From Isoetes taiwanensis (Eukaryota; Streptophyta; Lycopodiopsida; Isoetales; Isoetaceae): DNA of 64,000 nucleotides. The stretch lies in assembly GCA_021234155.1 (NCBI GenBank), contig JAJEKV010000174.1, positions 739,466 to 803,465 on the forward strand, written 5' to 3'. Below, piece by piece: positions 45,818 through 57,275 of the stretch. Each line of letters opens with the position of its first letter. Position 1 is the first letter of the stretch. The notes beneath the pieces were generated by a model that saw only the letters and a program-made list of their open reading frames with translations, did no database searches and had not been told where the DNA came from. Made by a program: the position numbers and the translations under genes.

Positions 45818-47408
45818 TGACGCTCCAAAGATAACATACCTGCATGAATACGATATTATAATCGACGCCACCAGTACATACGCCCTGCACGACATGTACA
45901 CGACGATCGTAGAAGGGTAGTACCCTAGGGTACCACCTTGGTGAACCATTATATTGCACATGTTAAGGCCACATGTGAATATAATATCCTTTGCCATGTG
46001 GCAATAGCCCATTGACCAAAAAAGGGCCCAGCCCTAAATTGTATACATAAAGGGCATAAACCCTAAAAGGGAAACCCTTCGGTTTCCAGCCCCTATAGGT
46101 CGGATTGCAGCAGCTTTTAATGGATATTTCACCAAGAGTAGCAGTAGGAGTCGGACCATAGGTTGCAGCCGATCCAGACCAAGTTCGCTAGCCTCAAGAT
46201 CCAAAGAAGATGGACGCCTTCAGAGGGAGTGGGAGCCAACAAAGAAGCGGTTAGTGGTTGATCCGATAGTTAAACCGAGTTCTCTCGTGCCTCATTCCAT
46301 AGGATTAGTATTCATTTTAGCTATAGGCGACCCCTACAAAATTCTAAGAATGATAGGAACTAACAAAGGAACCTAACCATGTAAGATTAGGTAGATTAGA
46401 ATAGATGTATTCTATTATTTCAGTTCTGTTGTGATGTTATTTTGACATTCTATGCCACTCTTGTGTATTGGGAAGGGGGTAGAGACCCGCAGCCCAAGTA
46501 GTTGTATGATCCTAGTTTTAGCCCATTAATTCCCACCACGCGCGGCTGTGCATAAGAGCCCGCCTGGGCCGCGGGTGGCGGAGCTAGACCGGGCCGACAA
46601 GGGAGGGCTTGTCTAATCACTCGCTGATCCTACCCGAGCACCGCGCCAGCAACGACGTCGGGAACGCCGTGAGCTTGGGGCCTAATAACCCGCACTCGCG
46701 TGAGGCCGGTGGTATGGGCTCGACACTGACGTGGGTGATGCGCCACCTTCCAGTGAGTTGAAGTCGACACGAAAGCAGCTGGCTCTCTAGCCGCCTGCGA
46801 TTGGCATGAACCTCCCCGAGGGGAGTGATCTCCTCCTCGCCTCATCGGACCGGGAGATGCAACCCAAAGAGTAGTAGCCCCTCCGCTATTCACCCTAAGC
46901 AGGCTACGGTCGGCTCCAATACTTTCTTCAGCCTATCCGCAAAGTATGCACAGGAGGGGCGGATGGAGTGACTACCCAACGCCATAAATGTTCCTATGCC
47001 AGCCAAATCCATTGCCATGAATTCGGCTCCCGCATTGAATCCGAGACCCCAAGCCGCCGCCTTTCCCCATGAGTCCGAGCCCGGGTAGGTTTTCCCCATG
47101 TTATGTTGATGTATCGATGTGTTGCTGCAGCCATCGCGGATATGGTGGACCACCCTTCGAGGTGGGTATGTTATTGTTGATTGATGTCATGTGCTCATGT
47201 TTTGTTTACGCTTCCGCTAGCCTAGGTCGATCCCGAGGGAGACGGGATGAATGACACGCCCATTCTTCCCCCGGCCGGTTCTTGGCCACCATCAAGGGGT
47301 CCGGATGTTAGGTGGACGGCCTCATGTCACGAAAGCATGATGTTGGTTTGAGGGATGATCTCCAGCTTTGTATACGCATCGGGCATCGATATGAGTAGGG
47401 CCGCCACA
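45818..47408 (+). repeat. 3' LTR
   Basis: Aligns with 36828-38411 from end to end and ends GGGCCGCCACA. The first TG of the 5' LTR is absent or changed here (GAA-TGACG). Target duplication AACCA follows. Confidence 0.85.
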
Positions 47409-47413
47409 AACCA

Positions 47414-48084
47414 GTTTGCATGTGATTTCTTTTTTTGTTTTTGTTTTGCACCTTTCTTTCTTTCTAACACCTTTCTTTCTTCTTTGTTGCAGCGTGGAAG
47501 AAGAGTGATGCAGATCCCCGGCGGCCCATTTTTTTTTCCATTCTTACGTGTTTTGGACACGCCCCTGCATTTTTTTTTCTCAGAATTGTGTGAAAAGCCT
47601 TCTGCAATCGCCTCCAAGCCTTCTCCATCTTATACAACTGAATGAAATCAAACAGCTTTCTTCATAAACTTTGTCTTCAAACAAGCTTTTCTTCAAACAG
47701 CTTTTTCTCAGACATAAATTTTTTTGATAAAATCAAACCAGATTCTCCAATTATTTTGGCTCCAAGTCGTTTTCTCTAAAATTTTGTCTCTCTAGAATTT
47801 TGTATCTCAGAATTTTGTCTCAACAAAGTCTCGAACACTATAAATCAACCACATGAGAAATCTCCGATTCACACAAGAACTATAGGAAATTTTCCTATAC
47901 CCACCTAAAAAACAATTCCCCAACCTTACAAGTCATTTTTAGCCTTCATAATTTTGCCTTTAAAATCATTTTTAATGTAGCCTATATAAAATTTCTAAAT
48001 TCTATTTTTTCAATGCAATAAATGGAATAAAATGTCGAGAATTTATTGCATGAAATGCAATATTCTCCATATATACCATATACA
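47414..48084. other. no supported gene
   Basis: T-rich plus strand with TCTTTTTC and CTCAGAATTTTGTCT repeats around 47640-47830. Frames 47327-47617 and 47355-47645 are opposite readings of a T-rich run. An interrupted exon might continue here, but I cannot show it. Confidence 0.4.
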
Positions 48085-48290
48085 TGTCATGTCCGGGCGG
48101 AAGACCGTGACGCCAGCGTGTTAATTCAAGCAATCAATTATTCACGCTTAACTTTTTTTCTAATTGTGCCTATATAAATCCATTTTACGCCTCAAAGTTC
48201 CTACATTTTCTTCCTTCCTTCATAATGATTTGGTCTGCTTATGCTTCATCGGCGGTTTGATCCGGCCATTCCCGAAATCTTGGTGAGCGA
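48085..48290 (+). promoter_or_regulatory. promoter block, partner of 36300-36434
   Basis: GCGTGTTAATTC, AATTATTCACGCTTAA, CCTATATAAATCC and TTTACGCCTCAA match the block at 36300. The TATA-like element is at about 48170. A short frame from 48227 runs into a CTTG|GTGAGC donor-like site at about 48280. Confidence 0.5.
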
Positions 48291-49879
48291 TTTATATTCA
48301 TCAATGTTAGATGTTTGGTTTCGCAATTCCTAACTTACTAAAAAGACTCGCCTTTTGTTCTCAGAGCATCCAGAAGTGTGAGGAAATCGAGACTCAGAAT
48401 TAAAACCAAAAGCAGAGGACTAAGGTCTCAAGAATCGAAAAGCCTCTAATTAAAACCACAAGATAGTCCTCCGCTCTTCTAATCCTTCCAAACCGTAACT
48501 CAAGGTTAGTTTTCATTTAGTTTTAAGTTGCATCTCAATGGCAGGTTTAATCCAAGAAGACAAGCTTTTGCATTTGCTCGAGGCGCAGGGAAGCAGATGA
48601 TGTTTATGAAAACCGTAATAGTTTTTATAAACTTCATCCGCTTTTTTGTTTCGAAAATTCTTGAGTTTCTCTTCCTCAATTAATCATGCTATTGCATGCA
48701 AGTTTCTATTATGAATAAGTGTAGTAGAAAGCATTAGAAAAAATCTGAAGATAATATTTGAAACACGCCAAGCTTGTTTTATGGTAACCTTTAGTTTTCA
48801 ACATGAATACACGCCGGGCTGCGCATTCAGCAGGAGGGAGAAAAAAAACCCGCATTTATAGATAAGTAAATAGATAAAGGCCAGGCAATTATTTACATCT
48901 ATCCGTATGTGTTTTTTTTTCTGCACGAATGCAGTATAGTTTTTCCTATATAGCGCTTTACACGCCGAAAGCGCAAAAAACAATTGTATCCCTACTTTCA
49001 ACTTTTACGCTTAAACACGGGCGGTTCTTAGTTTCTAAGTTTATAAATAAAGAAATATAACACGCCAAAGCGGAATACCGATAATTCGGGCCACTTCCTA
49101 TTGATAGATGCCGTTACATTAATCACCCTATTGGTGACGAAGATGGATTGAATTACATTTGGGCCAGCAATCACACAGCCCAGCCCAGCTTCGCCCAATC
49201 TCCAAATTGGTTGAACCGCAGCCGAAAGCACCAGCCCGGCCGAGCACCAGCCTTGCAACCCCCGGAGTACTTGGATCAAGTAATGATGATGGCAAAGCAG
49301 AGCGCAGTGGCAATGATAGATCCGGGCTCGGGGCCCTTGCAATCGCATCGAGGCTCGCCTCTTATCTAATCACTTCGAAATGCAAGACATGCATTGATCG
49401 AGAGTGAATCTCGCGATCCGGCCACCGAGATTCAAAATGAGGAGCCGCTAAGCTTAGTGGTTAGCCTCTATGCCCGATGCCCCAACACGAACCACTACCA
49501 CAAAGCAGATAATGATGCAATGGAGATGGCTCAACCAATGGAACCACTACCGCAGCGCCATACGATGCATTGAGGTTCAACCAATGGAGCAGGTGGAGCA
49601 GAGGAGGAGGAGGTGGAGGTGGAGGTGGAGCAAAGGGGTGGTGGAGCTAGAGCCCGTGTTTTTGCCGGGTTTTACCGTAAGAATTCACTATGCCCCGCAA
49701 TGGAAATGGGAGATCGATAGCCCAGCCTACTCAAGAGACCGGGCTTGAAACAAGAGGTCCGGGATTTTGTCCGGTTTATCCAGCTTTATCCAGATTATAT
49801 ACAATTGTAATCTTTTTTCCAATGAATACAACAAATTTTGTCTACTTCTATATTTCTACAATGTAATACATGTTACATA
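48291..49879. other. 5' part of element A2, decayed
   Basis: ACACGCCGGGCTGCG (48808), CACGCCGAAAGCGC (48961) and CACGCCAAAGCGGAA (49060) are half-preserved forms of the element A palindrome. 49594-49629 is a (GAG/GTG)n purine tract. Frames such as 49470-49748 follow that tract and are not supported. Confidence 0.4.
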
Positions 49880-50128
49880 CCTTTTTAAGCTGTTTTTGGC
49901 CATGCAACAAATGTTCCAACACTTTCTCCAACCGTATCCCCACCGGGTGTCTCATGAGGTAAAGCTTCATCCATAGCGCAAAGAAGCTTAATCATCAGAA
50001 TCCTGGACATACTTATCCCCGAGCGAATTCCATGACAAGCATACAATGGATCGATGGAGTCGATCTTGCATAATCCTACTTTCCTTTTCTCGATTTGTAG
50101 TTAACATGAAACATTCATCTTCGATTAA
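49880..50128 (-). pseudogene. TNP1/En-Spm-like C-terminal exon, element A2
   Basis: The minus strand reads ECFMLTTNREKRKVGLCKI, then SIDPLYACHGIRSG and PGGDTVGESVGTFVAWP, colinear with 3464-3156 of A1 (ECYMLTTNLKRR, SVDPKAVCHGVPLG, DGDTVRESIGTFVAWP). One frame shift lies between the middle and end blocks. It is divergent from the ParB-like gene that starts at 50578, as in A1. Role as in A1: presumed DNA-binding accessory protein of a CACTA-like element. Confidence 0.6.
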
Positions 50129-50577
50129 TCGCAAAAATTGCTATTCGTGACACCTACTATTGGAAATTAATGTTCAAGCTATTGAATGAGATGAGTACCG
50201 TAATTCTCAGAGCCATTCTTGAGAAGCCGATTTGAGTCTCTCAAGTTGATTTGAGAAGTCAAGGCGCTATGGAAACTCCGGGCGGCTCCGAAAAATTCAA
50301 TTAGAAGAAAGATTAGGTTAACTACGCTTAGGCGGATAAATTTGGCGGATACTTTTGGGTAGATTGGTTTTAAAAAACTTAATGAAAGAAGCTCACGGAC
50401 GGGTCTTCGCCATTATTATTTGTATGTGTCAAGAATATTTCAAACCGATTTTGTGTTTTCTTGAAATTCAAATTTCTATTTCTCGCATTGTAGAAAAGCT
50501 ATTTCTTCGAAAGCAGCCGAAAGGCCAGATCCGAAATTTAATCTTCCGACTCCCTGCTACTAGGGCTTACCCGTGAG

Positions 50578-52315
50578 ATGTCTTCTAAAGCGAATCGAGG
50601 TCGAGGCGACGGGCGTGAGGAAGCGTGGAAGAGGAATCTCTAAACCCCGCTCTTCTCAAGTTTCGTGAGGACGCTGATCGAATACACGTAATACACGTAA
50701 CCCTATTCAAGGTATTTAATTTGCCACGTATCACACAATCGCGGTGGAGAGTATTATGCTTGCATGAATTTGAGATATTTCCTTTGCCTTCTTAATATGC
50801 TTTGCATGAGTTTGAGTTATTATGCTTTGCATGAATTTTAAGTATTAACATCGCTAATGCTCGATTGTCCGCTCAGAGAACATAATTTTGCTCGCTTTAT
50901 ATATAGAATATAGCGGTGTTAGACAGCTTGGAGATAGCAATGTTCAATGAGGTTAAATAGTGTGAAATATGGATTCATGAAGGGTATGTAGCTTAAAAAT
51001 GTGGATGCAAAATAATTTAGTTTCAAATTAACGATAGCATGGTCAATAATAGAGATACCAACACGCCAAGCGATTTGTACTAATTTAGGTTTAAATGCAC
51101 GCCAAGCTGATCTCTTTGTTCAAAAAGTACTCTAAAAAGTGCTCATCTTCATTTGCAAAGGTGCTCAAGAGGAAGAAAACCCCTACTAATTCGGTTCTAA
51201 TAATCCCGCCAAGAAAGCAAGGGCGACGACCCGCATGCAAGCACTATATGATCTCACCTTAGATGATGAAGGGCCGATTCTTATAGCAACCAATCGACCC
51301 TCGCCGCCTCCTGAAGAGGAAATGGACGAGGGTGCCGAGTGGTACGCTGACCTTGCCAAGACAAATGGCAAGCTCGACTTAACTCTCTTCTCGAGGAAAA
51401 AGGAAGCAGATAAGATGGCCAAACAAGGGATCCTAATCTCTTGTGAGGAAGAGGATGACACCAACCGCAAATTGCTCTTGGAGATTACACGTATGTAAAG
51501 AAAGATCTCGCCGCACTTACTCACCGTGAGAGCTACCGCGATACAAGGATACGCTCATGAAGACAGATGTGAATCCGTGAGACATGTTTTAAGTATGGTT
51601 GGCCAACCAATGTAGCAAGCTTACGCCAATATCTATTTGCCAAGGGGTTACAAATTGCGTATGAGAGGCATGTTCACTAAACCGACACCAAGTCACTATT
51701 TGCAGCAAGTTAGGGAATTAGCCGACTTTGAAAGCTTCTAAAAGGGTCCTAGATCTAGGGAAGAATGTTCAACCCGCAGCTTGTCGGCTGCATGGAGGCT
51801 TCGCTTTTGAGAATGAACAGACAGAGTGGCGCAAATTAGAGGCCATGAACAAGTCAATAAGTAGTACGACCATTATCCATTGGGTCTTAAGGAAACTTTT
51901 ATGATCCATGTGAAGTCCCTCATCCGCTCACCAAGCTCCATTTATGTTAGCAGAGATATGATCCAAAGACATGCCATGGAGATTGTTCGTGAGCATGATT
52001 AGTAATCCGTGTCAAATGCCTATGCCGATGGATGTGCTACCTTGGGATATGATCTCAACAAGCCTCGCCGTGGTGGGGACTAACGCCCGTGAGCTATTAT
52101 CAAGCGATGATATTAAATATGTCATCATCGACGGCAAAGATTCCGCTGAGGCACAAAAGGCCATCATCATCAAAAAAGTAACAAACAGCCAAAAAGTGTT
52201 CTACAATCACTATGCGATAGGAGGTGTCAGATCTTGATGCCAATACTTCACCCGCAGATTTGGTCGAGATTAGTGCAACTTTGAATGAAATGGGGAAGAC
52301 ATTTCTATACAAAAG
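50578..52315 (+). pseudogene. ParB-like nuclear protein, 5' exons, element A2
   Basis: The ATG at 50578 opens MSSKANRGRGDGREEAWKRN (basic). After an intron with decayed palindromes (51050-51110) the main exon has PPPEEEMDEGAEWYADLAKT and NGKLDLTLFSRKKE (51235-51498), then broken blocks YPLGLKETFMIHVKSLIRS, SIYVSRDMIQRHAMEIV, PMPMDVLPWD and KYVIIDGKDSAEAQKAIII, ending EISATLNEMGKTFLYK. Every block matches A1 4461-5577. The IDG..S..A element and the VSR/RR basic pair fit a ParB/Spo0J-like fold by eye. The exon ends in AAAAG|GTAATC, a good donor. Several stops and shifts. Confidence 0.5.
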
Positions 52316-52640
52316 GTAATCAACCCGGGTTTCATAAATTGTATTCACGCCAGCGCAAATCAATTTCAAATCAAACCAATTCACGCCAGCGCGTATTTTG
52401 AATATCGACGACGCCAGCGCAGTTTTCAAGTCAACCAATTGATTTGAAAACACCGGGCGTGAATTCGATTGATTTGAAAACACGCCCGGGCGGAATTGGT
52501 TTGATTTGAAAGCACGCCCGCGGAATTGCATTAGTAACTTTATTCATTTCACGCCAGCGCGATTTTTCTTTCATCAATTCTATTCAAATCGCTCCCCGCG
52601 GTTTCTATTCTATGATACCGATTCAATGTCCGTATTATTG
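52316..52640 (+). repeat. element A2 intron with palindrome array
   Basis: Eight or so motif copies at 52340-52565: TTCACGCCAGCGC, ACGCCAGCGCG, ACACCGGGCGTGAATTC, ACACGCCCGGGCGGAATT, CACGCCCGCGGAATT. Most have one arm shortened by a base relative to A1. They alternate with CAAATCAA/TTGATTTGAAA words. The intron ends at TTATTGCA before 52641, one G short of the A1 acceptor GTGCAG. Confidence 0.7.
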
Positions 52641-54200
52641 CACCCATACGCTGAACAACCGCGCCACGCCGCCAACAAAGGTGGAATATGGCTGCCCATT
52701 GCCCACCGCATGTATGGTCAAAGTCCGAGGCATTCAAGCCGCCGAGCGGACTCGTCGCATAATTATACAGAGAAGAAGAAGACCGCAAGAAAATCAAAGA
52801 AAAAAAGGTGGTGATGACATTGCATCCTTCCTCGAAAGCTCATCCAAAGCAGTCGACCAACAATGCACTCGTGATAAGATTGTGTTTTGTAAGGAGGCGA
52901 TGGCTCAAGTGGAATGAATTCCTCGGGACGCTTTATGCACAAGGGAAGCCGCCGTGATACTATGGGTAGGGTGCCTCCCCGCTGATGTAAGCATCTTTGA
53001 CTTGAATGTGACAGATGAGAAAGACTCGTGGGCTAGACGACGCCGAGACCATTTGGGTTTTAGACCGCTTAAAGAAGGAAGTCTTATACAAGAAGGGTGC
53101 TTTCACCAAGGATAGGATGTCCTTCGCTGAGTGCTGCAGCCATGTAAAGGATGTACGCATAAATGAAGTCACCAGGAGCCGAAGTTACAAAGGCTATCTG
53201 GGATGTGGCATTATCCGAAATTGATTGCCGGACAAATACAAGGTCAAGAATGATGACATCAAGAAGTTTGTATTCTGGTCAAAGGACTTCCTAAAGAATT
53301 GGAAGGCTAAAAATACAAAACATAAGGAGACTCTACCCCCTAAGGTACCGGGCCGAGTTGAGAAGAAAAGTGGCCCTTGTGAAGAAGATTACCGAGAAGA
53401 CGACACCGCCCAAGATTCACCCATTGGGTACAAAGGTCTCTTGCCGATTCAACTTCCGGCCTTAAAAAATATATCACTCTTTGTGTTGGACAAATAGGGT
53501 GGGAGAGGAGATATGGGCATGAACCGTAAGGACTACAAGAGCTTTTTACCAGCAGATAGGATTGACAACCGAGAGGTCCTTCACTATTGTCATCGCTTGT
53601 CCTTCAGTGAGTCACATCCGCAGATGCACTCATCCGGCCGCCATGATCCGAGTGCCTCAAAGTTATTAGGGAGGGATGCCTAATATATGATGTTAAGGAT
53701 AATGAGTCACGCTAACGTAACCAAGATGGCACATGTGATCTTTATTATGATATCCATGCCGCCGACGAGGAATATGATATTGCTAAGGCCAAGGGTGACA
53801 ATAGCAAAGGCATGGGAATGTTTTCTTCTAGATGATCCGTACTTAAGAACTATATTCTTTCATATAATGGATCAGATCACCGTAATCGTGATGAGTCGAA
53901 GAGGATGAGGATCGGGACCCTCCTAAGTGGGGAAATCAAGCACGAAGCTACAAACTAAGGAGAAGGGCCCCTTAAATAAAAAATGGATTTCCGCCTATGG
54001 CTGCTTACTTCGCCGAGGCATTTGCTCCAATTGATACAACCCGCTTGGAGCTTCATGTTGAGGTTATATTGCCCGAGAGGGCTCTTATGGGTGCAAGAAG
54101 ATGTCACCGCTTTGTGAGTGATGAGCAGGCCAAAGACTTTCTTGAACCATTCTCATGCATGTGCTTGCCAAGTCTCCTAAAGGCCCTTATGGCAACCTGA
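52641..54200 (+). pseudogene. downstream exons of the ParB-like gene, element A2
   Basis: Basic stretch KKKTARKSKKKRW, then KWNEF-like WNEFLGTLYAQGKP, MGRVPP and VSIFDLNVTDE (matching A1 13211-13637), then a longer open part: DDAETIWVLDRLKKEVLYKK, INEVTRSRSYKGYLGCGII, LPDKYKVKNDDIKKFVFWSK, DFLKNWKAKN, and, more broken, NREVLHYCHRLSFSESHPQ, LHVEVILPERALMGARRCHR. Frames change at about 52915, 53000, 53225 and after 53500. I do not recognise a domain. In element B the corresponding gene ends in a methyltransferase-like motif, but a D-x-F-x-G-G motif could not be found here. Confidence 0.45.
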
Positions 54201-54659
54201 AATCATCGCAATCAAAAGTCTCAGACTTGTCCAATTCGGAAGTGGACGCTTGCTCCCGGAGAGGGAACTAGTAATCATGCACCGATAAGGAAAGCAAGAA
54301 TGAACAAATAGCCGCTAAACCGGTTGCTCAAAGTACCGCGGATGGCGGCTTAACTTAGGGAATATCCTTGCCCACATTGCGGTGATGCAAGCAACAATAG
54401 AGTAGATTCACAAAAGTTAACAATGAAATAATTGACAGGGAAACCGAAAATGAAGGCAACGGCGCTCTAGTGATTCACGTGTTTGCCAAATCAATAGTAA
54501 AATAATGTCGGGCCAGAAGGACGCAAATGAACTAATAGAAAATAACAATTTAACAATGTAAGAAGACTAAGATTAAGGGTGGCTGAGGGGAGAATGACGC
54601 CGATGACGGCAAAATAAACCTAAGATGATAGGTATGGCCTTGCCCACTAAATAAAATAG
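54201..54659. other. tail of the preceding gene, no clear frame
   Basis: Short broken frames only; A-rich. Confidence 0.3.
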
Positions 54660-54847
54660 CCACGCCAAGGATTTAATTTGTATTACCTTTGAATTAAATC
54701 GCCAAGCCGCAGCTTTGATTATTTTTCGTTGTCAAACTAAATCACGCCGAAACATTTGGTTATGACTATTTCAAATCACGCCATGCTGCTTTGTATTGTT
54801 TGTGTTATCGTGATTCTTGTCGACCGGATACATGTTTGATGTTTCAG
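54660..54847 (+). repeat. palindrome remnants before the HAD exon
   Basis: CACGCCAAGG, CGCCAAGCCGC, CACGCCGAAAC and CACGCCATGCTG, each a left half of the element A motif with a changed right half. The stretch ends in a GTTTCAG acceptor at 54847. Confidence 0.5.
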
Positions 54848-55476
54848 CCATCCATTGCGCTTTCTAAGAAGGTTGTGGTGTTCGACCTAAACGGAGTCCT
54901 TTGCAAGACTTTTCCCAAAAAATAAAGTGGCTAGAGAACAGCTTCATCGCACACCAAGAGAATCAAACACCAAGTGGATCTATCCGCGTCGCACTTGAAG
55001 GAGAGATGCTAGACGAGGCATTCGTGTTATTTCGAAGTTGGTATTTGGTCATCCATGGAACTAAGGAACATCAAGGATACTTTGGAGGCACCGGGGAAAT
55101 GCGTAGAAATTGGTTGACCCTTTGGGATCGTAACAAATGTGTGAAGTTCACTAATCCCAAGGATCCAACAGCAAGCCTATCTTCATCAAACACTTGAGTA
55201 ACATGATGGACTAACTTGGTATCGGTGAATAAGGATGATATAATCATAGTGGATGATGATGCTCTCAAATGCTTCTACAATCAAACACAGTGCCCCGAAT
55301 CCACCATCTTACCATCCAAAAAACTTTGGGACGATGATTTTCTCGTGAAGTTTGTGTCTATTATGCATAATTTGGCTATGGGGATGACGGTGGGTGAAGT
55401 GTTAGATTCGCACTTAACCGATAGAACGGCCGACATGGAACCACACCTTGTTAAATACGCGGAAAACATGGATTGA
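54848..55476 (+). pseudogene. FCP1/NIF-like HAD phosphatase, element A2
   Basis: Directly after the acceptor the exon reads LSKKVVVFDLNGVLCKTF: HAD motif I with nucleophile Asp and the D-x-N variant seen in some plant NIF-domain HAD proteins. After a shift come the motif II region (degraded here; IWSSMELRN in the second copy), LWDRNKCVKFTNPKDPT, and the motif III Lys (GKPIFIKHLGN, second copy). 55216-55476 has DDIIIVDDDALKCFYNQTQC, motif IV with the paired acidic residues, and the C-terminal helix to the TGA at 55474. Members of this family dephosphorylate Ser/Thr in partner proteins such as the RNA polymerase II tail. Stops at about 54921 and 55195 break it. Carriage by a transposon is unusual. 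Confidence 0.65.
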
Positions 55477-56711
55477 TCCCTTTAATGTTTTATTGGAATA
55501 TATGATATTTTTGTATGATATTTGTGCCATGTATCGATAATTTCGAAGTCCGAATTGCCCTCCAAATAATGCAATTTGTTATTATCTTTTATTTCAATTT
55601 CCTGATATGAAAAGTCACACGGAATCGCGAACCTTATGTTATATTTTGAAGTCCAAAAAAGATTAAAAACAAAAACCCCTAGAAGACAATAGCAAAGTTG
55701 GCGTGATTTTGCAGCACCGGGCCAGATGGAACGCGGCAGAGCCGCCAGATGCAAGTGGACACAGAGGCCGATCACATTGCAACAAGGGAGTACCAGATGC
55801 TTGCTTCCTACAAGCTCGGGGACCCCTCAAGTGTTTCCAGAGCGTGTCAAAACGCCCATTGGCAAGGAGCACATCACCCCGCTGGTCCGGGGCCCACAAA
55901 TTTACTCGCGATTCCCAATCGCCTCTAAAAAGCTGACTCATTGCCTCCATTCAAGACAGTGCCTCACCATCTCCAAGACGAGATTTCATTGGATTGGGGA
56001 GCCCCCGCCAAAGATAGGCTCATAGTGCTGGCCAAATCCAAAAAGCTATTGAGGATGAGTCCACACTTTCCAGAGTTGCCTGCAAGATTCAAATTTAGAC
56101 CAGCCAGACACGCTCTCTTAGTACGCCTGACTTGCCCCTACATTTGCCGGCGAACACACCGCCGCTGGGCGCGTTCGGGCCGTGAGCATTCAGAGGTAAT
56201 CGGATCCGCGAGCCTTACTTTTGCCCCTCTCTTGGTCAGCTCGCCGACAAAGTGGCACTCACGCGTATCAGAGTATGAGTGTATATATTTGTGTGTTTTG
56301 CATTTTGTATATTGAACAGCTTTGTCGGCCAGGGCCGATTGTCGGCTACCTGCCGAAATCTCGTGGCTGGTTTTAATCCGTAGTAATCCGCTTGTCGCAC
56401 TATTGTATAAATCCCATAGACCGCATTGGTCTCAGAGACTTATAAAAACCTTTCCTTCCTTCCTTCTTCCTTTCTTTCCTTCCTTCCTTGTATTAGTTTT
56501 GTATGCTATTTGAAATACATGACATTGATAGCAAGCATAGGAGTTCACTCACATTGACCCCATGTTCCCGCCTCCAGCTATGAGCACGAAATCGCTTAAA
56601 ATTGCATTTCCAGGTATGCAATAAATCTACCTAAAATTGCATTCAGACACATGCAATAGCATCAATGAAAGGACAAACAAAGACTCATACATGAAAAGTT
56701 TAACAATTATT
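55477..56711. repeat. 3' part of element A2, unit a
   Basis: Shares with 57276-58955, in the same order: TGTGCCATGTATCGATAATT, AAAAGTCAC, CTCATTGCCTCCATTC, GTATATATTTGTGTGTTTTG, a (CCTT)n tract (56449-56488) and TACATGACATTGATAGCAAG. The unit runs into the N gap. Frames 55703-56315 and 56322-56513 are not supported as genes. Confidence 0.7.
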
Positions 56712-56724
56712 NNNNNNNNNNNNN
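56712..56724. other. assembly gap of 13 N
   Basis: It lies between two near-identical repeat units, where assembly is least certain. The true distance is unknown. Confidence 0.98.
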
Positions 56725-57275
56725 AGACACCGGTGAATCGAACACAGGAGTGGATCTATCCCATGGTAGCAGAAGGAGATGCTAGGCGGGCATTCGGGTT
56801 ATTTCGAGTTGGTATTTGGTCATCCATGGAACTAAGGAACATCAAAGGATACTTTGGAGAAACCAGGGGAAATGCGTAGAAATTGGTTGACCCCTTTGGG
56901 ATCCCGGAGAACAAATGTGTGAAGTTCACTAATCCCAAGGATCCAACAGGCAAGCCTATCTTCATCAAACACTTGGGTAACATGATGGAGCCGAACTTGG
57001 TATCGAGAATAAGGATGATATAATCATAGTGGATGATGATGCTCTCAAATGCTTCAATCAAACACAGGGCCACGAATCCACCATCTTCACGATCCAAAAC
57101 TTTGGAATGAGGATGATTTTACGGTGAAGTTTGTGTCTATTATGCATAATTTGGCTATGGGGATGGCCGGTGGGTGAAGTGTTAGATTACCCCCATTTGG
57201 ATAGAGCAGTGACATGGAACCACACCTTGTTAAATCGCATTGGAAAAACATGGATTGATCATAATGTTTATTGGA
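56725..57275 (+). pseudogene. FCP1/NIF-like HAD phosphatase, second copy, 5' missing
   Basis: Begins in mid-domain with RTQEWIYPMVAEGDARRAFG, then FRVGIWSSMELRNIKGYFGE (motif II Ser), NKCVKFTNPKDPTGKPIFIK (motif III Lys) and DDIIIVDDDALKCF in a shifted frame. It aligns with 54950-55476 and preserves residues lost there. Motif I is absent because the gap or a truncation removes it. Broken after about 56876 and again near 57000. Confidence 0.65.

Larger units (their letters stand above)
36828..47408 (+). mobile_element. full-length LTR retrotransposon, 10.6 kb, without recognisable pol
   Basis: Two LTRs of about 1.59 kb frame 7.4 kb. AACCA precedes (36823-36827) and follows (47409-47413) as a 5-bp target duplication. 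The primer site after the 5' LTR is TGGTATCGAGC, tRNA-iMet type with one base missing. A purine tract precedes the 3' LTR. I find no protease, reverse transcriptase, RNase H or integrase motif on either strand inside, so it fits a non-autonomous large retrotransposon derivative (LARD). The interior may however be obscured by indels. The LTRs differ mainly by small indels in GC-rich spots, while long AT-rich stretches are identical. Confidence 0.85.

Noticed and set aside
47327-47645. Two overlapping opposite ORFs of 96 codons
   Set aside because: A T-rich run gives Lys-rich on one strand and Phe-rich on the other. No domain, and the region starts in the LTR.
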